Source: Sesamum alatum (Eukaryota > Streptophyta > Magnoliopsida > Lamiales > Pedaliaceae). From it: a stretch of DNA of 64,000 bases. Where the stretch lies: positions 2,480,001-2,544,000 of the forward strand of contig JACGWO010000003.1 in assembly GCA_034509735.1 (NCBI GenBank). Direction: 5' to 3'. The stretch's first letter is position 1; every line of letters begins with the position of its first letter. The translations under genes and the position numbers were made by a program. Of the stretch, positions 35,453 through 46,220 are shown one piece after another. The notes under the pieces are model-generated. The model saw only the letters and a list, made by a program, of their open reading frames with translations. It was not told where the DNA came from and made no database searches.

Positions 35453-36855
35453 AGAGCGTATGCTGAACGACACTGATTTTTCCAGTGAATCCAACGAAGA
35501 AATCATGGCTCAAATTCCGAAAAGAACGATCAAAGAGATGACTGCTCCCGACCTCAGCCAACAACCTCTTTGCATCGACTACCCAGCTTTAGAGGTAGAT
35601 TTTGAACTTAAATTCGGACTCATCCATTTACTCCCTTCTTTTTGTGGTCTTGCAGGTGACGATCCACACAAACACCTCAACGAATTTCACGTAGTGTGCT
35701 CCGGCATACGACCTCAAGGAGTCACCAAGGAGTAAGTCCAACTTTGTGCCTTCCCATTCTCCTTGGCCGACAACGCAAAGGATTAGCTCACAATTTGCCA
35801 TCGGGATCTATCACCGCCTGGATTGACCTCAAGAAACAGTTCCTCGAAAAATACTTCCCCGCCTCTCGAGTCACAGCAATCCGAAAAGACATTAGTGGAA
35901 TACGTCAAAATCCCGGGGAGAGTCTCTGTGAATATTGGGGAAGGTTTAAACCGTTTAGTGGAGAGTTTTCCACATCACCAAATCCCACCACATCTTAAGA
36001 TGCTCAGATAGGGCCTTGGTGGACGCGACACGTGGCGGTGCTCTGTTCGACAAAACGCCTACGGAAGCACGCAATCTACTTAACACCATGGCATCCAACA
36101 CCCAACAATTTGGCGTTCGATATGATCATCCATCGAAAGGGGTTAGCGAGGCACATATGGCCTCTGTTGAAAATCGTTTGGATGAATTAACCTGACTTTT
36201 TAAAGGATTTATTGCAAGACACTCTCAACACATAAAAGCTTGTGGAGTTTGCAACACCACCGGACACCCCATCGATGCATGTCCCACACTCTGAGAGACG
36301 CCCACCGAACACGCCAATGCCATAGGTGCATTTTCCAGGCAACCTCAGAGAATATATGACCCCTATTCCAGCACGTACAATCCGGGGTGGCGAGATTATC
36401 CAAATCTTAGTTATGGAACTCAACCTCAGAATTTTTTAGAAATATCCATATAGGCCATCGAGACCACCTCCTCCCCCATCTAAACTGGGTATATCTCTCG
36501 AGGAAATGATGAAAACACTCGCCGCCAGCACCCAACAACTCCAACAGAATATCTAACAAATCCAACAAGAGACTCACACAAGCATTCAGAATTTGGAGTC
36601 TCAAGTAAGTCAATTAGCATCCTCTGTTAGTCGGTTGGAATCCCAAGGTAAGTTAACCTCTCAATCCATAGTTAATCCTAAGCAAAACGTTAGTGCTATT
36701 GTCTTGCGCAGTGGAAAAGAGTTGCAACCCATCAAGGACGAAAATAGCACTAAGCGTGGGCACGCAGAACTGGGTGAAACAGAGCAGAAATTCGTGATGG
36801 CCCAAAAGCAAGCCGCGAGCCCAACCAAATTGACAAGGAGTATCCCAAGGTATGG
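35453..36855 (+). pseudogene. Athila-like gag, main part, broken
   Basis: It continues the frame cut at 3738. Athila gag hallmarks are IKEMTAPDLSQQPLCI, the block FELKFGLIHLLPSFCGL, then DPHKHLNEFHVVCS and IRPQGVTKE. Stops replace a Tyr near 35733 and a Trp near 35787. The frame then changes: LPSGSITAWIDLKKQFLEKY to ESLCEYWGRFK is in one frame and the following PHHQIPPHLK block in another. A zinc knuckle CGVCNTTGHPIDAC lies near 36238-36280. The C-terminal part has LASSVSRLESQGKL and AIVLRSGKEL, normal for the end of Athila gag. It would form the particle shell. Confidence 0.88.
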
Positions 36856-37064
36856 GTGCCCAAACCTCCTTTCCCAGAAAGATTTGCCAAGTCCAAGAAA
36901 GAAGAAGAGGACAAAGAAATCCTTGCAACCTTTCGCAAAGTAGAGGTAAACATTCCCTTGCTCGACGCCATTAAACGAATACCTCGCTATGCAAAGTTTC
37001 TCAAGGAATTTTTCAACAACAAATGCAAACTGAAAGGTAATGAAAGGGTAAGTATGGGAGAAAA
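36856..37064 (+). pseudogene. Athila-like gag-protease linker, 5' half
   Basis: An open frame reads PKPPFPERFAKSKKEEEDKE, then FRKVEVNIPLLDAIKRIPRY and AKFLKEF, the conserved linker before the Athila protease. It ends in MGEN at the F insertion and resumes in frame at 39298 with SAILQKKLPPK. LTR F therefore split this gene exactly at the usual gag-protease boundary. Confidence 0.85.
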
Positions 37065-39292
37065 TGTTAGAATAGGTGACCAGAAAGCCAATAGATTTGG
37101 CGATTTGTAACCTATTATACAACTCGATGTAATTGTAATATTATTATGTGATGAATAAAGTGAGTGTTCGTCACTATTGGTACCTACTTTGTTGTGCTCA
37201 CTTTACATTTGTTAAAACGGCGTTTAACTTATATCACAACAAAGCCCACAGACCATGGATAACAACTCATGCAGTTGGGCCACGCATTGGATGGTGGTCA
37301 TGAAACCAACTGATTAAGAGTTGGGTCTAAAATGTTCCAAGTCGAGGACCTCGGGACAGGGCATCGAGAGTCCTATTGAGACTTGCGTCAAGAGTCGTGT
37401 TCATTAGATGAGTGCCGTGTTTCATCGGTGACAGGCGTGGGACGCCTACACGATCTTGATGGGTTGGTCGACTGGGGTCGAGCCGACTGGACTGACTCGC
37501 GGGGATCATCATATGGAAGCCTTGGAGGCTTGGTTGGTATGATTGGTTTTCTCCGGTTCCGATAGTACAGGAGTAATCCTCAGACTTGAGGGATCATGGC
37601 AGTCGCGTGCACAGGACGGCTGTATCTTGGATCTGGCGAGAGGTAATCATTCTGTAAGATGATTATCATAAGCCTTATCCAGTGCAGTCAGAATGTGTAG
37701 CGAGGACGGTGGATTCCAAGAAGAGGATCCGTCCCCTGTCAGTATGTGACAGAAGTATCTCCTATGCACTCGGAGACACGTTCATGCTGTTTGAAGCTGT
37801 GGCCACAGTGGTTGGTCGAACAGGGAATGGTTTCCTGTGTCGACGCAATGAAGCATACGTGGTCTCGAGTATTAAGCATAGATGCCTAGTCAATGATGGG
37901 AACCGACGCCCAATTCCATACCCTAGACTAAGGCCGGGACACGGTAGACGGAAGGATCGTACCCGTACGGAATCGGCACCTAAATGTTCACGCCAATTCA
38001 CCTAGTCTCTAGTGCCATGGACCGTTGCTAGACGGTCACCCATGGTAACGGGCCCTTATGGGACACGGGCCCAAGTCTAGCTGAGGGTGAACCTAAAGGG
38101 TCACACACAAATCACCGAGGAGGTTGAGAGATCGACATGGAGTCAATCTCGAAGGATAAAATAAGTAATTGGATTACTTAAGGAAAAGTCCATTGGATGG
38201 ACGGGCCGATATTGTATCGGGCTTTCATTTAATCGGTAAATTGGATTTTCGATCAAATATGGAAAGTTGAGATGTTGAGACGTTGGATCTTTTAATTGTA
38301 TTGAAAGATCAACGGGAATAATTTAAGTGGACATTAAATTGGATTTAATATTGGGTTCGTCGTAATTGGATTACGATAAATCCCGGTCCGTTAAATTATA
38401 CCCGAGAGGAGAAATAATTCCTAATTTGGGATGGGAAGAAGTTGGACTTCTTTCCTTAATTAAACATGGCCGACACGCTCCCTTGGAGGAAGCAAAATCA
38501 GCCATGTTTCATGCTAGGTGGTATGTTGACTTATCTCTTTTGGAAAGAGACAAATCAACTCCAATCAAGCTCTTCCCTTTTGGTATGATTTGATCATACC
38601 ATAAATTTTGATAGGCTTGATTGAAGAATTGATGGTGATTGATTGGAATGAATCTAGACATCCTTGGATGAACCTAGACACATTCCAATAATCACATTAA
38701 TTATGTATATATATTAGAATATACAACACCTAGCATAAGTGATTTATTATTCATCTTTTTCTAGGAAAAAGAGAAGACAAAAATCCTCTCCTCTCTCTCA
38801 AAATTTCGTGCTCCCTCCCTCTCTTACACTTGTGTTCTTCACTTGATTTTGAATCAAGAAGAAGAACAAAGTAGGTTTAAGAGAACACTAATTCATAGTG
38901 TTCTTCTCTTAAACTGATTCCTTCCTAAACCCGTTCTTTTCTAGCAAGAAGAACGTGTGTTTCTTCCGGTGTGGTGTGGATCACCTTTGGAGAATCCATA
39001 CGTTTGGATTTCGTGAGCATTCCGGAGAAGGAACAACGCTAGTAGCCGGGAGCATACGCTAAACAATCAAAGGTAATGGTTTATTACGCTTTGATTGATT
39101 TCATTTGTATATCTATGCCCTATGTGTTTAAATATATGTTTTAATATTTACACATCCTACATCGAACGCCCGGTTGAGCACCCAAGGGTACACCCCTTGG
39201 GATTCGCGTATTTTGAATTTGATTTAAATTTACGCAATTTCTCGCTTTTCTCGCTTCCGCTCGCGCTCCCGGGCGGATCCGCTTGTCCTTCA
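37065..39292 (+). repeat. Solo LTR F (copia, F/G family)
   Basis: This 2228-bp solo LTR is in plus orientation, starting TGTTAGAATAGGTGACC and ending CTTGTCCTTCA. Perfect TSD GAAAA lies at 37060-37064 and 39293-39297. It shares terminal sequence with the A/B/C LTRs but differs inside. Near-identical by eye to LTR G (62840 on) in the opposite orientation. I see no coding sequence. Short open frames inside have no recognisable product. Confidence 0.95.
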
Positions 39293-39908
39293 GAAAATGC
39301 ATCCGCTATTCTTCAAAAGAAAACTACCTCCTAAATGCAATGATCCGGGTACGTTTTCTGTCCCTTGCAAAATTGGTAAGATTGGAATTGATAAGGCCAT
39401 GTGTGATTTGGGTGCTTCCATCAATGTTATGCCTCTTTCTATCTATGAATCTTTGCATGTTGGTCCTTTAAAAGAAACTGGAGTGGTTATTCAACTTGCA
39501 GATCGTTCGATTGTGTACCCCTTAGGAGTTTTAGAGGATGTTCTTGTGCAAGTTAATGAATTGGTTTTTCCTGCTGATTTTTATGTGCTTGATATGTCGG
39601 AGGATAACTCCCCAAATTCCACATCCATCTTGCTAGGAAGACCATTCCTTAAAACCTCTAAAAGTAAAATTGATATAGATGCCGGAATTCTCTCTATGAA
39701 GTTTGATAATGAGGTCATTAGGTTTAGCATTTATGGTGCCACGCAACATTCTAATGAGGTGCATTTTGTTTTTCTCACAGATTTTCTTGATCCTGTGGAG
39801 GCGAAAAATGCTAAGTTCGCTGGTAATTGTGCACCAAGGCGAACACCAATACAAACTCCACCTCAAGTCCGAGAACTTATAAAAACAAAGCCTTTCATGA
39901 AAAAATAA
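39293..39908 (+). pseudogene. Athila-like aspartic protease, fragment
   Basis: It translates through LPPKCNDPGTFSVPCKIG to CDLGASINVMPLSIY, which holds the retropepsin DLGAS motif (Asp in the active site). It continues with VIQLADRSIVYPLGVLEDVL, FPADFYVLDM and ILLGRPFLKTSKSKID, the standard Athila/Tat protease block. The frame is open for about 200 codons and ends at 39908 with a stop. The RT that should follow is absent. Protease would cut the polyprotein in the particle. Confidence 0.9.
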
Positions 39909-40165
39909 GTTCGAGGAAGAATTCTTTCATAAACCTCAAAGTTCTCCTAAATCCACACCATCACCGAGTGCATTACGCAGAAGAGATAGATTTAGAGTAC
40001 CCGATTTATTCAAGTTGAGGCGCAACAACATCTAGCCAAAGACGTTAAAGAACGGCGCTAGGTGGGAGGCAACCCACGATATTTTTTTTTCACAGACTTC
40101 TTCCCCTTATCACCTTCGATTTGCTTGAGTGTTGTGGACTTACATCGTTACTTTGAATCTATCTG

Positions 40166-40589
40166 TAGGATGATTCGCCAAGCGTGCCCACGCCTGACGT
40201 TTCATCCAAGTCAGTCTGTAGGGCGCCTCACTATGCGTGCCCACGCCTAATGTTTCGTTCAAGTCTGTCTGCAGGATGATTCGCCAAGCGTGCCCACGCC
40301 TGATGTTTCATCCAAGTCAATCTGCAAGGCGGCTCACTACGCATGCCCACGCCGAACGTTTCGTCCAATTCAGCCTACAGGATGATTCACTAAGCGTGCC
40401 CATGCCCAACGTTTCGTCCAAGTCTGTCTACAGGACGATTCACTAAGCGTGCCCACGCCTAACGTTTTGTCCAAGCCAGTCTGCAGGACTATTCACTAAG
40501 CGTGCCCATGCCTAACATTTCGTCCAAGTCTGTCTGCAGAATGATTTACTAAGCGTGCCCACACCTAGTGCTTCTTTGGAATCAGGCTG
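40166..40589 (+). repeat. Tandem array of eight 53-bp units
   Basis: Eight back-to-back 53-bp copies fill the interval exactly (8 x 53 = 424). Each contains a form of GCGTGCCCACGC, an inverted repeat with 5-bp arms and a 2-base loop. Units 1 and 3 share the GATTCGCCAAG form and units 2 and 4 the CTCACTA form, so an older 106-bp dimer step is likely. As 53 is not a multiple of three, it is unlikely to code for a repeat protein. Confidence 0.93.
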
Positions 40590-41604
40590 AAAACACACAC
40601 CAACACACACTCCAACATTCTTCTTTATTTTTATTTCTTTCTTTAAAAAAAACATGAGATTCAAAGTCAATTACCTAACCTCCCTTCTCACCCCTCTTTG
40701 TGTCTCTTTGTGCAGCAGTCTATCACCACCGGTGAGCCGCTGCCATCGCCCAAAACACAACACCACATCCACCGTCAATCGTCGTTGTACGCAGCACACT
40801 CAGGGAGTGTCTTTTTCCTACCTTCCTTTTATATTGTCCTTGTTATTGGCTTTAATTCTCTCTACTTCTCACATTGAGGAAAATGTGTATTTTAAGTGTG
40901 GGGATGGGACTTGCTATTGGGATATTATTGGTTGAGGTGTTACTTGAAAATTTTTTGAAAATTCTTTGAAAAACAAAAAAAATCCTTTTCCCTTCATGAT
41001 TGTTGATGTGGTGTATCCAAGCATTGATTTGATCATATGTGATGAGATTTTGTATTCCATGTTTTGGACAACTTATGGTTTAAAACTTGTTTTACAATGA
41101 TGATATGATTCAAAAGCCATACATGAGAATTTAGTGGATATTACCCACCTTGAGAGGATTTTTGAGCCCATACACTTATGCGAAACTATTTTTCTTGCTC
41201 TCGAGAGATATGCTTCTATGATTTTGTCTTCCTAGAACTTGCTTTGAACCTACTAGAGACCACGTCAATGTGTATGTACTTGAAAATGATAAAGGCAATA
41301 GGAAAGAAACTACTTTTGGCCTAAAAAGACTACCCATATGCATTTTTTCCCTTAGTAAACCCACTTGAGCCTTTAAGCCTTGTTTTCTTGTCATGAACCT
41401 TAATTTATAAACCAAAACCCGTCATTCTTTTATCTCCTCTGTTTGGCCCTTCCAAGGACTAGTAGAGCATCAAGAAAAAGGGTGTGTTCTAAGTGATAGA
41501 TTTTACCATAAGTGTGGGGATATTACATCTACTGTGGTCAGATTTCAGGCTAAAGAAGTATGAGAATCAATATGCCTTCTTATTGCTTTGCTTTATGCCT
41601 CGTA

Positions 41605-41840
41605 ACAAAAAAAAAGGGGGGAGATATGAAAAGAAGAAAATTTTCTGAAAAAAAAAAGAGAAAAAAAAGCACAAAAAAAGAGAAAGTTGCAAAACAAAAA
41701 AATGGGAGAAAACAAAAAAAAGGAAAAAAAATTCCTGTAAAAAAAATTAGAAAAAATTCTCTCTCTAAACCAAGGAATAATTTAAGACATTGAAATATGG
41801 AATTGGGGATCAGATGAATTGAGAAAGAAAAAAAAAGGAG
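41605..41840 (+). repeat. A-rich low-complexity stretch
   Basis: Runs of A and GAAA lie near the 3' end of the Athila interior. This is a common feature of Athila/Tat 3' regions. A Lys-rich open frame here (41560-41793) is a product of base composition. Confidence 0.7.
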
Positions 41841-42303
41841 TCTTGATTGTTACATCACTTTCTTGATACTCTATTTCGAGTCTTCTTGGAATTCACCTCA
41901 CTATCCAAAATTTTCCTACCCCGAAACCAAAGCCCCATTACAACCAAAAATCAAAGACCTTTTGATTCAAGTGCGTACATGTTTATAAGTGATGGAGATG
42001 TGGTGTATAAGCAAGCCTATAATGAAGCATTTTCATAGGAAGTATCGAGCGAAACACATAGCCATACATACTTGAGAGTTGGTAAGGCATTGAGAGAATA
42101 GTCCACTAAATCTCCGTGTTAACTTTTGATCACAATTGTTGTGTGAAAACTTGTTCGAAGCTCGTTAAGTTGTCTACATCATGAAGTGCATTATTCTTTG
42201 AACATTCAACTAGATCTTTGCTTAGACACCTTTTGATATCATGAAGTCGAAAAGGGACCCATGAGTGCTTAATCTTGATTTTGCTCGAGGACGAGCAAAG
42301 GGC

Positions 42304-42315
42304 AAAGTGTGGGGA
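42304..42315 (+). other. Polypurine tract of Athila-like element
   Basis: AAAGTGTGGGGA lies four bases before the 3' LTR start at 42320 and is the expected primer for plus-strand synthesis. Confidence 0.75.
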
Positions 42316-42319
42316 TATT

Positions 42320-43623
42320 TGATGAGTGTCCAAATGACCATGATTTTAGTAGTGTTTTAACCATCTTTTTATATTGAATTAAGCCTAAATCATGTGAATT
42401 TTGGTGTTTGCAGCTAAAAAGGTGTTTATGGTTAAGGATTGAAGAAATGAAGCCAAACAAGTAAAAAAACACATGCAAAATTCTGGAGAAGAAAATACCA
42501 TGACAGACTTGCATTTTTCACTAGACGTACCCACGTCTAGTGCGGCGGACAAGCCAGCGAAATGAAGAGAAGATGGGCGAATTTTCTGGAGAGAAGTTGA
42601 TTCATACAAGGATTACAATGACTTTGAAAAGTTGGAATCCTCCTTTCTTGAGGAATTTCAATGGAGTTATGAGTTTTTAGTCAAATTAGGACTTAGAGTT
42701 ATAATAAGAATCTAGCTTTTTGGTATCCAAATTTATTTGGATTTTAACTAGTATAAATAGGAGATGTAATTGAAGACATGGACCATCCATTATTCTCTGC
42801 ACTTTATTTTATAAAATTCTCTCTTTCTTTTATGTGTTCTTCCATTAGCATGCTACGCTAATTCTTTATTTTGGTTGAAGTTACGGTGATTGCTTGATTC
42901 AAGCATGTTGTGGATCTAATTTATGCTTCATACTTTCGTTCATGTGGATATTTGTATTGTTCTATGTGCTTTTATCATGAATAATCTGATTTATGAATGA
43001 GAAGGTCAATTATTCATTATCAAGAATATTCCCCTAGCTAATTAGAGTTGCAAATCCGTAATTGTTTGTTAGTCTGATACTTAGTGGCAACGCAGCATAA
43101 TTTATCATGTCGTAGTGGTCGGTTATGTTGTGGGGAATGCACAATCTAGCCTAAATGAATCCTCGTAGGAATTTGTTGGTTAGAACTAGGCCTTCCTAAT
43201 TATTAATGTTGTTGATAGATTAAATCTTGAGGACGTTCCCAAGGTTGTCTATTGATTAGGGAATTAGCCAACAGGCGTTCCTTGGCTAATGACACGATAA
43301 GGAACGGTGAGGTTGTTAGGTCGTACCAATGGCCATAACTAGTTTATCTATTTTGTACGATTGTCATCTTTGGATCTATGATCAACCGCAGAATCAAGCA
43401 TGAACCTATCTTTAACTGGAAATCTCTTCTCATATTTCATTCATCTTTTTGAATTTATCTCGTAGTTAATTAGTATCTTTTATTCAAAAACACCCCCCCC
43501 CCCCTCTTTTATTTTGCTTTCACTCAAAGGAATTAATTTAGAACCAATCTATGTGGATTCGAACCTCACTACTTCTACAAGTTATTGTGTAGAAATTATT
43601 TTTGGTGAATTCGACACTCATCA
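42320..43623 (+). repeat. Athila-like 3' LTR
   Basis: This 1304-bp LTR runs from TGATGAGTGTCC to GACACTCATCA. The inverted ends are perfect here (TGATGAGTGTC and GACACTCATCA). The TATA box is at 42752-42759. It differs from 2223-3525 by scattered changes, a few percent by eye. Confidence 0.95.
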
Positions 43624-44369
43624 ATTTGCAAGAATTGTGTTCAAGAGATATTGAGAGTGTATGGGGTTAATCAAGACTAGAACAAATGAAATGAATTGAA
43701 AACAACATGCAACATATATATATATAGGAGATCATGGACCGGCTTTTGGAACGGCCTTTGTGGCAAAAAACTAGCCATTGAAATATGACCATTTAAAAAT
43801 ACCCGTTAGACACATCCACTATTGGAACGACTTTTGTAACCATAGTAACTTTCGGACAAAACCGTTGAAATTGGAATGGTTGTTGGTACGGTTTGGTTTA
43901 ATTATATTTTTAAACGGATTTATGTATGCATTTTGAAGCGAACATGCTGCCTTTTTTGTTTCCATTACAATTTGAATAAGGTCGTTACATAAATCATACC
44001 AAGTTTGCAGTGGTTAAAACTTTTGTAACAGTTGTTTTACCGACCTTAGAATCTAAACATTTGGTACGGCTCCTCTATACAGGTTTAGGAACGGTAGCTT
44101 TCCACATGACGACAGGCCGTTACAAGATGAAAAAGCAATACCAAAAGCTGCTACAACCTATAACGGCTTTTATTTTGTAGCGGCTCTACGCATACCACAT
44201 TTTTGTAATGGTTTTGCAGCGAAAATACCGCACCAAAATTATTAAATTCATTCAGCCAAAAATGTGACGTCAGCAAATTGTTTCCGCTCTAAATTAGTTA
44301 CAATGGTTGTAGATGAGGCCGTTCCAAATCGACCGTTACAAATCCTGCATTTTTTTATTTTTGGTTGTG
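43624..44369 (-). mobile_element. CACTA element 5' end with subterminal repeats
   Basis: Read on the minus strand, this stretch is full of short repeats such as TTGTAACGG, TGTAGCGGC and AAAGCCGTT, like CACTA subterminal arrays where the transposase binds. The outer end on the minus strand would be CACAACCAAAAATAAA, a decayed form of the CACTACAAGAAA terminus. The terminus call is weak, but the coding remnant across the Athila insertion (1742-2016), in the same orientation, supports a CACTA. Confidence 0.6.
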
Positions 44370-45674
44370 TGAATCTTATACACTAGCATTTTGTTCCTAT
44401 TATATCATGATGAATAAAAAATCATATAACACGTAGTCACATCCCAGATGTTCAAATTACCTTTTAGCCTCTTACTATAAAAAGTTTTTACTTTACAGGA
44501 TAAGTGGTTTAATTTATTCTCATTTGTCTTTTAACCTATTTCACTCTTCAAAGTGTTTGCTTTACTTGTCTCTAATTGATTGCAACATTACAAGTGATCT
44601 AACTAATTAGAATTTATATGTGTGCTTGGAAACTATATATGCTAGAAAATTTTAAATGCATTAAATTCTTTTAATTTTTATGAATTTTTCTAGTCATTTT
44701 GTATTATACCATAAGAGTATTTCTGATCTAATAAGTAAATTATATTTGAATATAATATAAAAAATTAAAAAATAAGTATAATGTTAAATTAAATAAGTGG
44801 AGTAAATATGAATAATGTTAAAAGTAATTAATAAGAGTAAATGAATTTAAGGTGAAAGTAATTAATATGAATAAATAAATATAATGTGAGAACAATTAAT
44901 ATAAATTAATAAGTATATTATTTTACATTTTCATCCTTTGTAAAAAAATATTACAGGATTAATTTTTTATGTTTTTTTTTCTAGTCATTTTGTATTATAC
45001 CGTAAGGAATTTTTTTTTTATCTAATAGTTAAATTATATTATGAATGTAATATAAATATTAAAAACTAAGTATAGTGTGAAAGTACATTAATAGGGGTAA
45101 ATATGATTAATGTGAAAAGTAAATAATAAGAGTAAATACACATAATGTGATAGTAATTAATAGAAACTAATAAGAATATATATTATTTTGCACTTTTATA
45201 TATTATAGTAAAACAATAATGTCAAAAAAGAAGAAATTTTTAACCACATTCATAATTTTATAATTATATTGATGTAGATAATTTTTATTGTTAATGCCAG
45301 TTGAATTTCTCTTTTAGTAGACATTTAACAAATTTAAAGTTACCATCAAGAAATAAATCGTACTAAAATTATTTTTCTCATGTTTGATGACATTAACTTG
45401 AAAATAACATAAAATGAATAAGAATTTTTCCCCAATTTTTAGTTCAATTCATTTGTTTTTTTGTGAAGTATGCAAATTTAATTTCTTTTCTATCACACAT
45501 CTATACTATGATATATAGCAAATAGTGTTTGACTATAATTAGATTTATTTTGACTAAATAAATTAATATCATTGCTCAACTCTTTCAATTTAATTTGAAT
45601 TTTCTTTTAGAAAAAGATTATCATTTATTACCAAGGTAAGACTTACAATTAGCATAAACATAGCCACTTAATTA
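44370..45674. other. AT-rich intergenic stretch
   Basis: No gene or known element is recognised, apart from the tandem duplication at 44671-45230. Open frames are short and base composition is strongly AT. Confidence 0.6.
44671..45230 (+). repeat. Diverged tandem duplication, about 280 bp per unit
   Basis: Unit 1 (about 44671-44957) and unit 2 (about 44958-45230) share the order TTTCTAGTCATTTTGTATTA, then ATCTAATAGTAAATTAT-like, AAAACTAAGTAT-like, AATAAGAGTAAAT and AATAAGTATATTATTTT-like blocks. Spacing differs by small indels. Confidence 0.7.
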
Positions 45675-46220
45675 GTGGGGAGAGATACGTTCTCTTCTCA
45701 TGAGAGTTGGTTCATGCATAGTTGTGTCTTTTTCGTGTCATCTTCTCCAGTGTTTTTCATCGTGTGTGTGGTGAGGTGTTGTGGCGTCCATCCGGTGTGG
45801 TTCGTGGCCTGGCTGACATCGGGCTTGGGTTCTTCGTGCATCGCCCAGTCTTACTTTGTTTTTCTTTTTCTGTTTTTTGTTATTTCTTTTTTTTTTCGTG
45901 CTAGGGTTTGCCTGGGTCTATGATTTCTCGTTTGCTTGTGTTTCGTTCCATTTAGTTTTGTTGCATCTTCCATTTTGGCTTTCGTGCGTTTATGCTTGCA
46001 AGGTTTGTACTTGCGTGCTAGGGTTTTATAGCTTTCTTTTTTGTTGAATGTTCTTGGTTTTGCTATGTGTTTGTTCATTCTAGGATTTATGGCGATACGG
46101 TGGGTTTCGTCACACTTGTCCCGAGGCGATAAGGCTTACGTTGCACATTCCGTTTGTTGCACGCACTATGGGTAGGATCAAACCGGATTAAGGAGGTTAG
46201 GGAGGTCTAATCTCATAGAT

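Larger units (their letters stand above)
39909..42319 (+). other. Athila-like 3' noncoding region after a deleted polymerase
   Basis: Conserved post-integrase landmarks are present: GGCGCTAGGTGGGAGGCAAC near 40053-40073 and CATTGAGGAAAATGTG with TTAAGTGTGGGG near 40872-40903. Thus about 3 kb of RT-RNase H-integrase sequence expected between 39908 and about 40000 is missing. The region also has the 53-bp tandem repeat (40166-40589) and an A-rich purine stretch (41605-41840). Confidence 0.8.
2223..43623 (+). mobile_element. Athila-like Ty3/gypsy element, non-autonomous, heavily nested
   Basis: The element is bounded by two 1.3-kb LTRs (2223-3525 and 42320-43623), both starting TGATGAGTGTCC and ending in CATCA. 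A primer site follows the 5' LTR and a purine tract precedes the 3' LTR. The interior carries an Athila-type gag and a retropepsin, then jumps straight to the typical post-integrase 3' noncoding region. RT, RNase H and integrase are absent. It is interrupted by copia A (3739-35452) and solo LTR F (37065-39292). Removing these leaves about 7.5 kb. Flanking 5-mers ATCTG and ATTTG are a decayed TSD. It sits inside a CACTA element. Confidence 0.9.

Noticed and set aside
38366..38593. 75-codon open frame in solo LTR F
   Set aside because: It has no domain, lies in an LTR, and is not supported by the LTR G copy as a conserved product.
40166..40589. Regular repeats considered as a CRISPR array
   Set aside because: Units are contiguous, 53 bp, and diverged, with no unique spacers and no cas genes. 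The context is a plant retrotransposon.
41560..41793. Lys-rich 77-codon open frame
   Set aside because: It is translated from an A-rich low-complexity run in the Athila 3' region.
45675..46078. Hydrophobic, Phe-rich open frames that look like membrane proteins
   Set aside because: They come from T-rich LINE 5' untranslated sequence, overlap in different frames, and have no domain.
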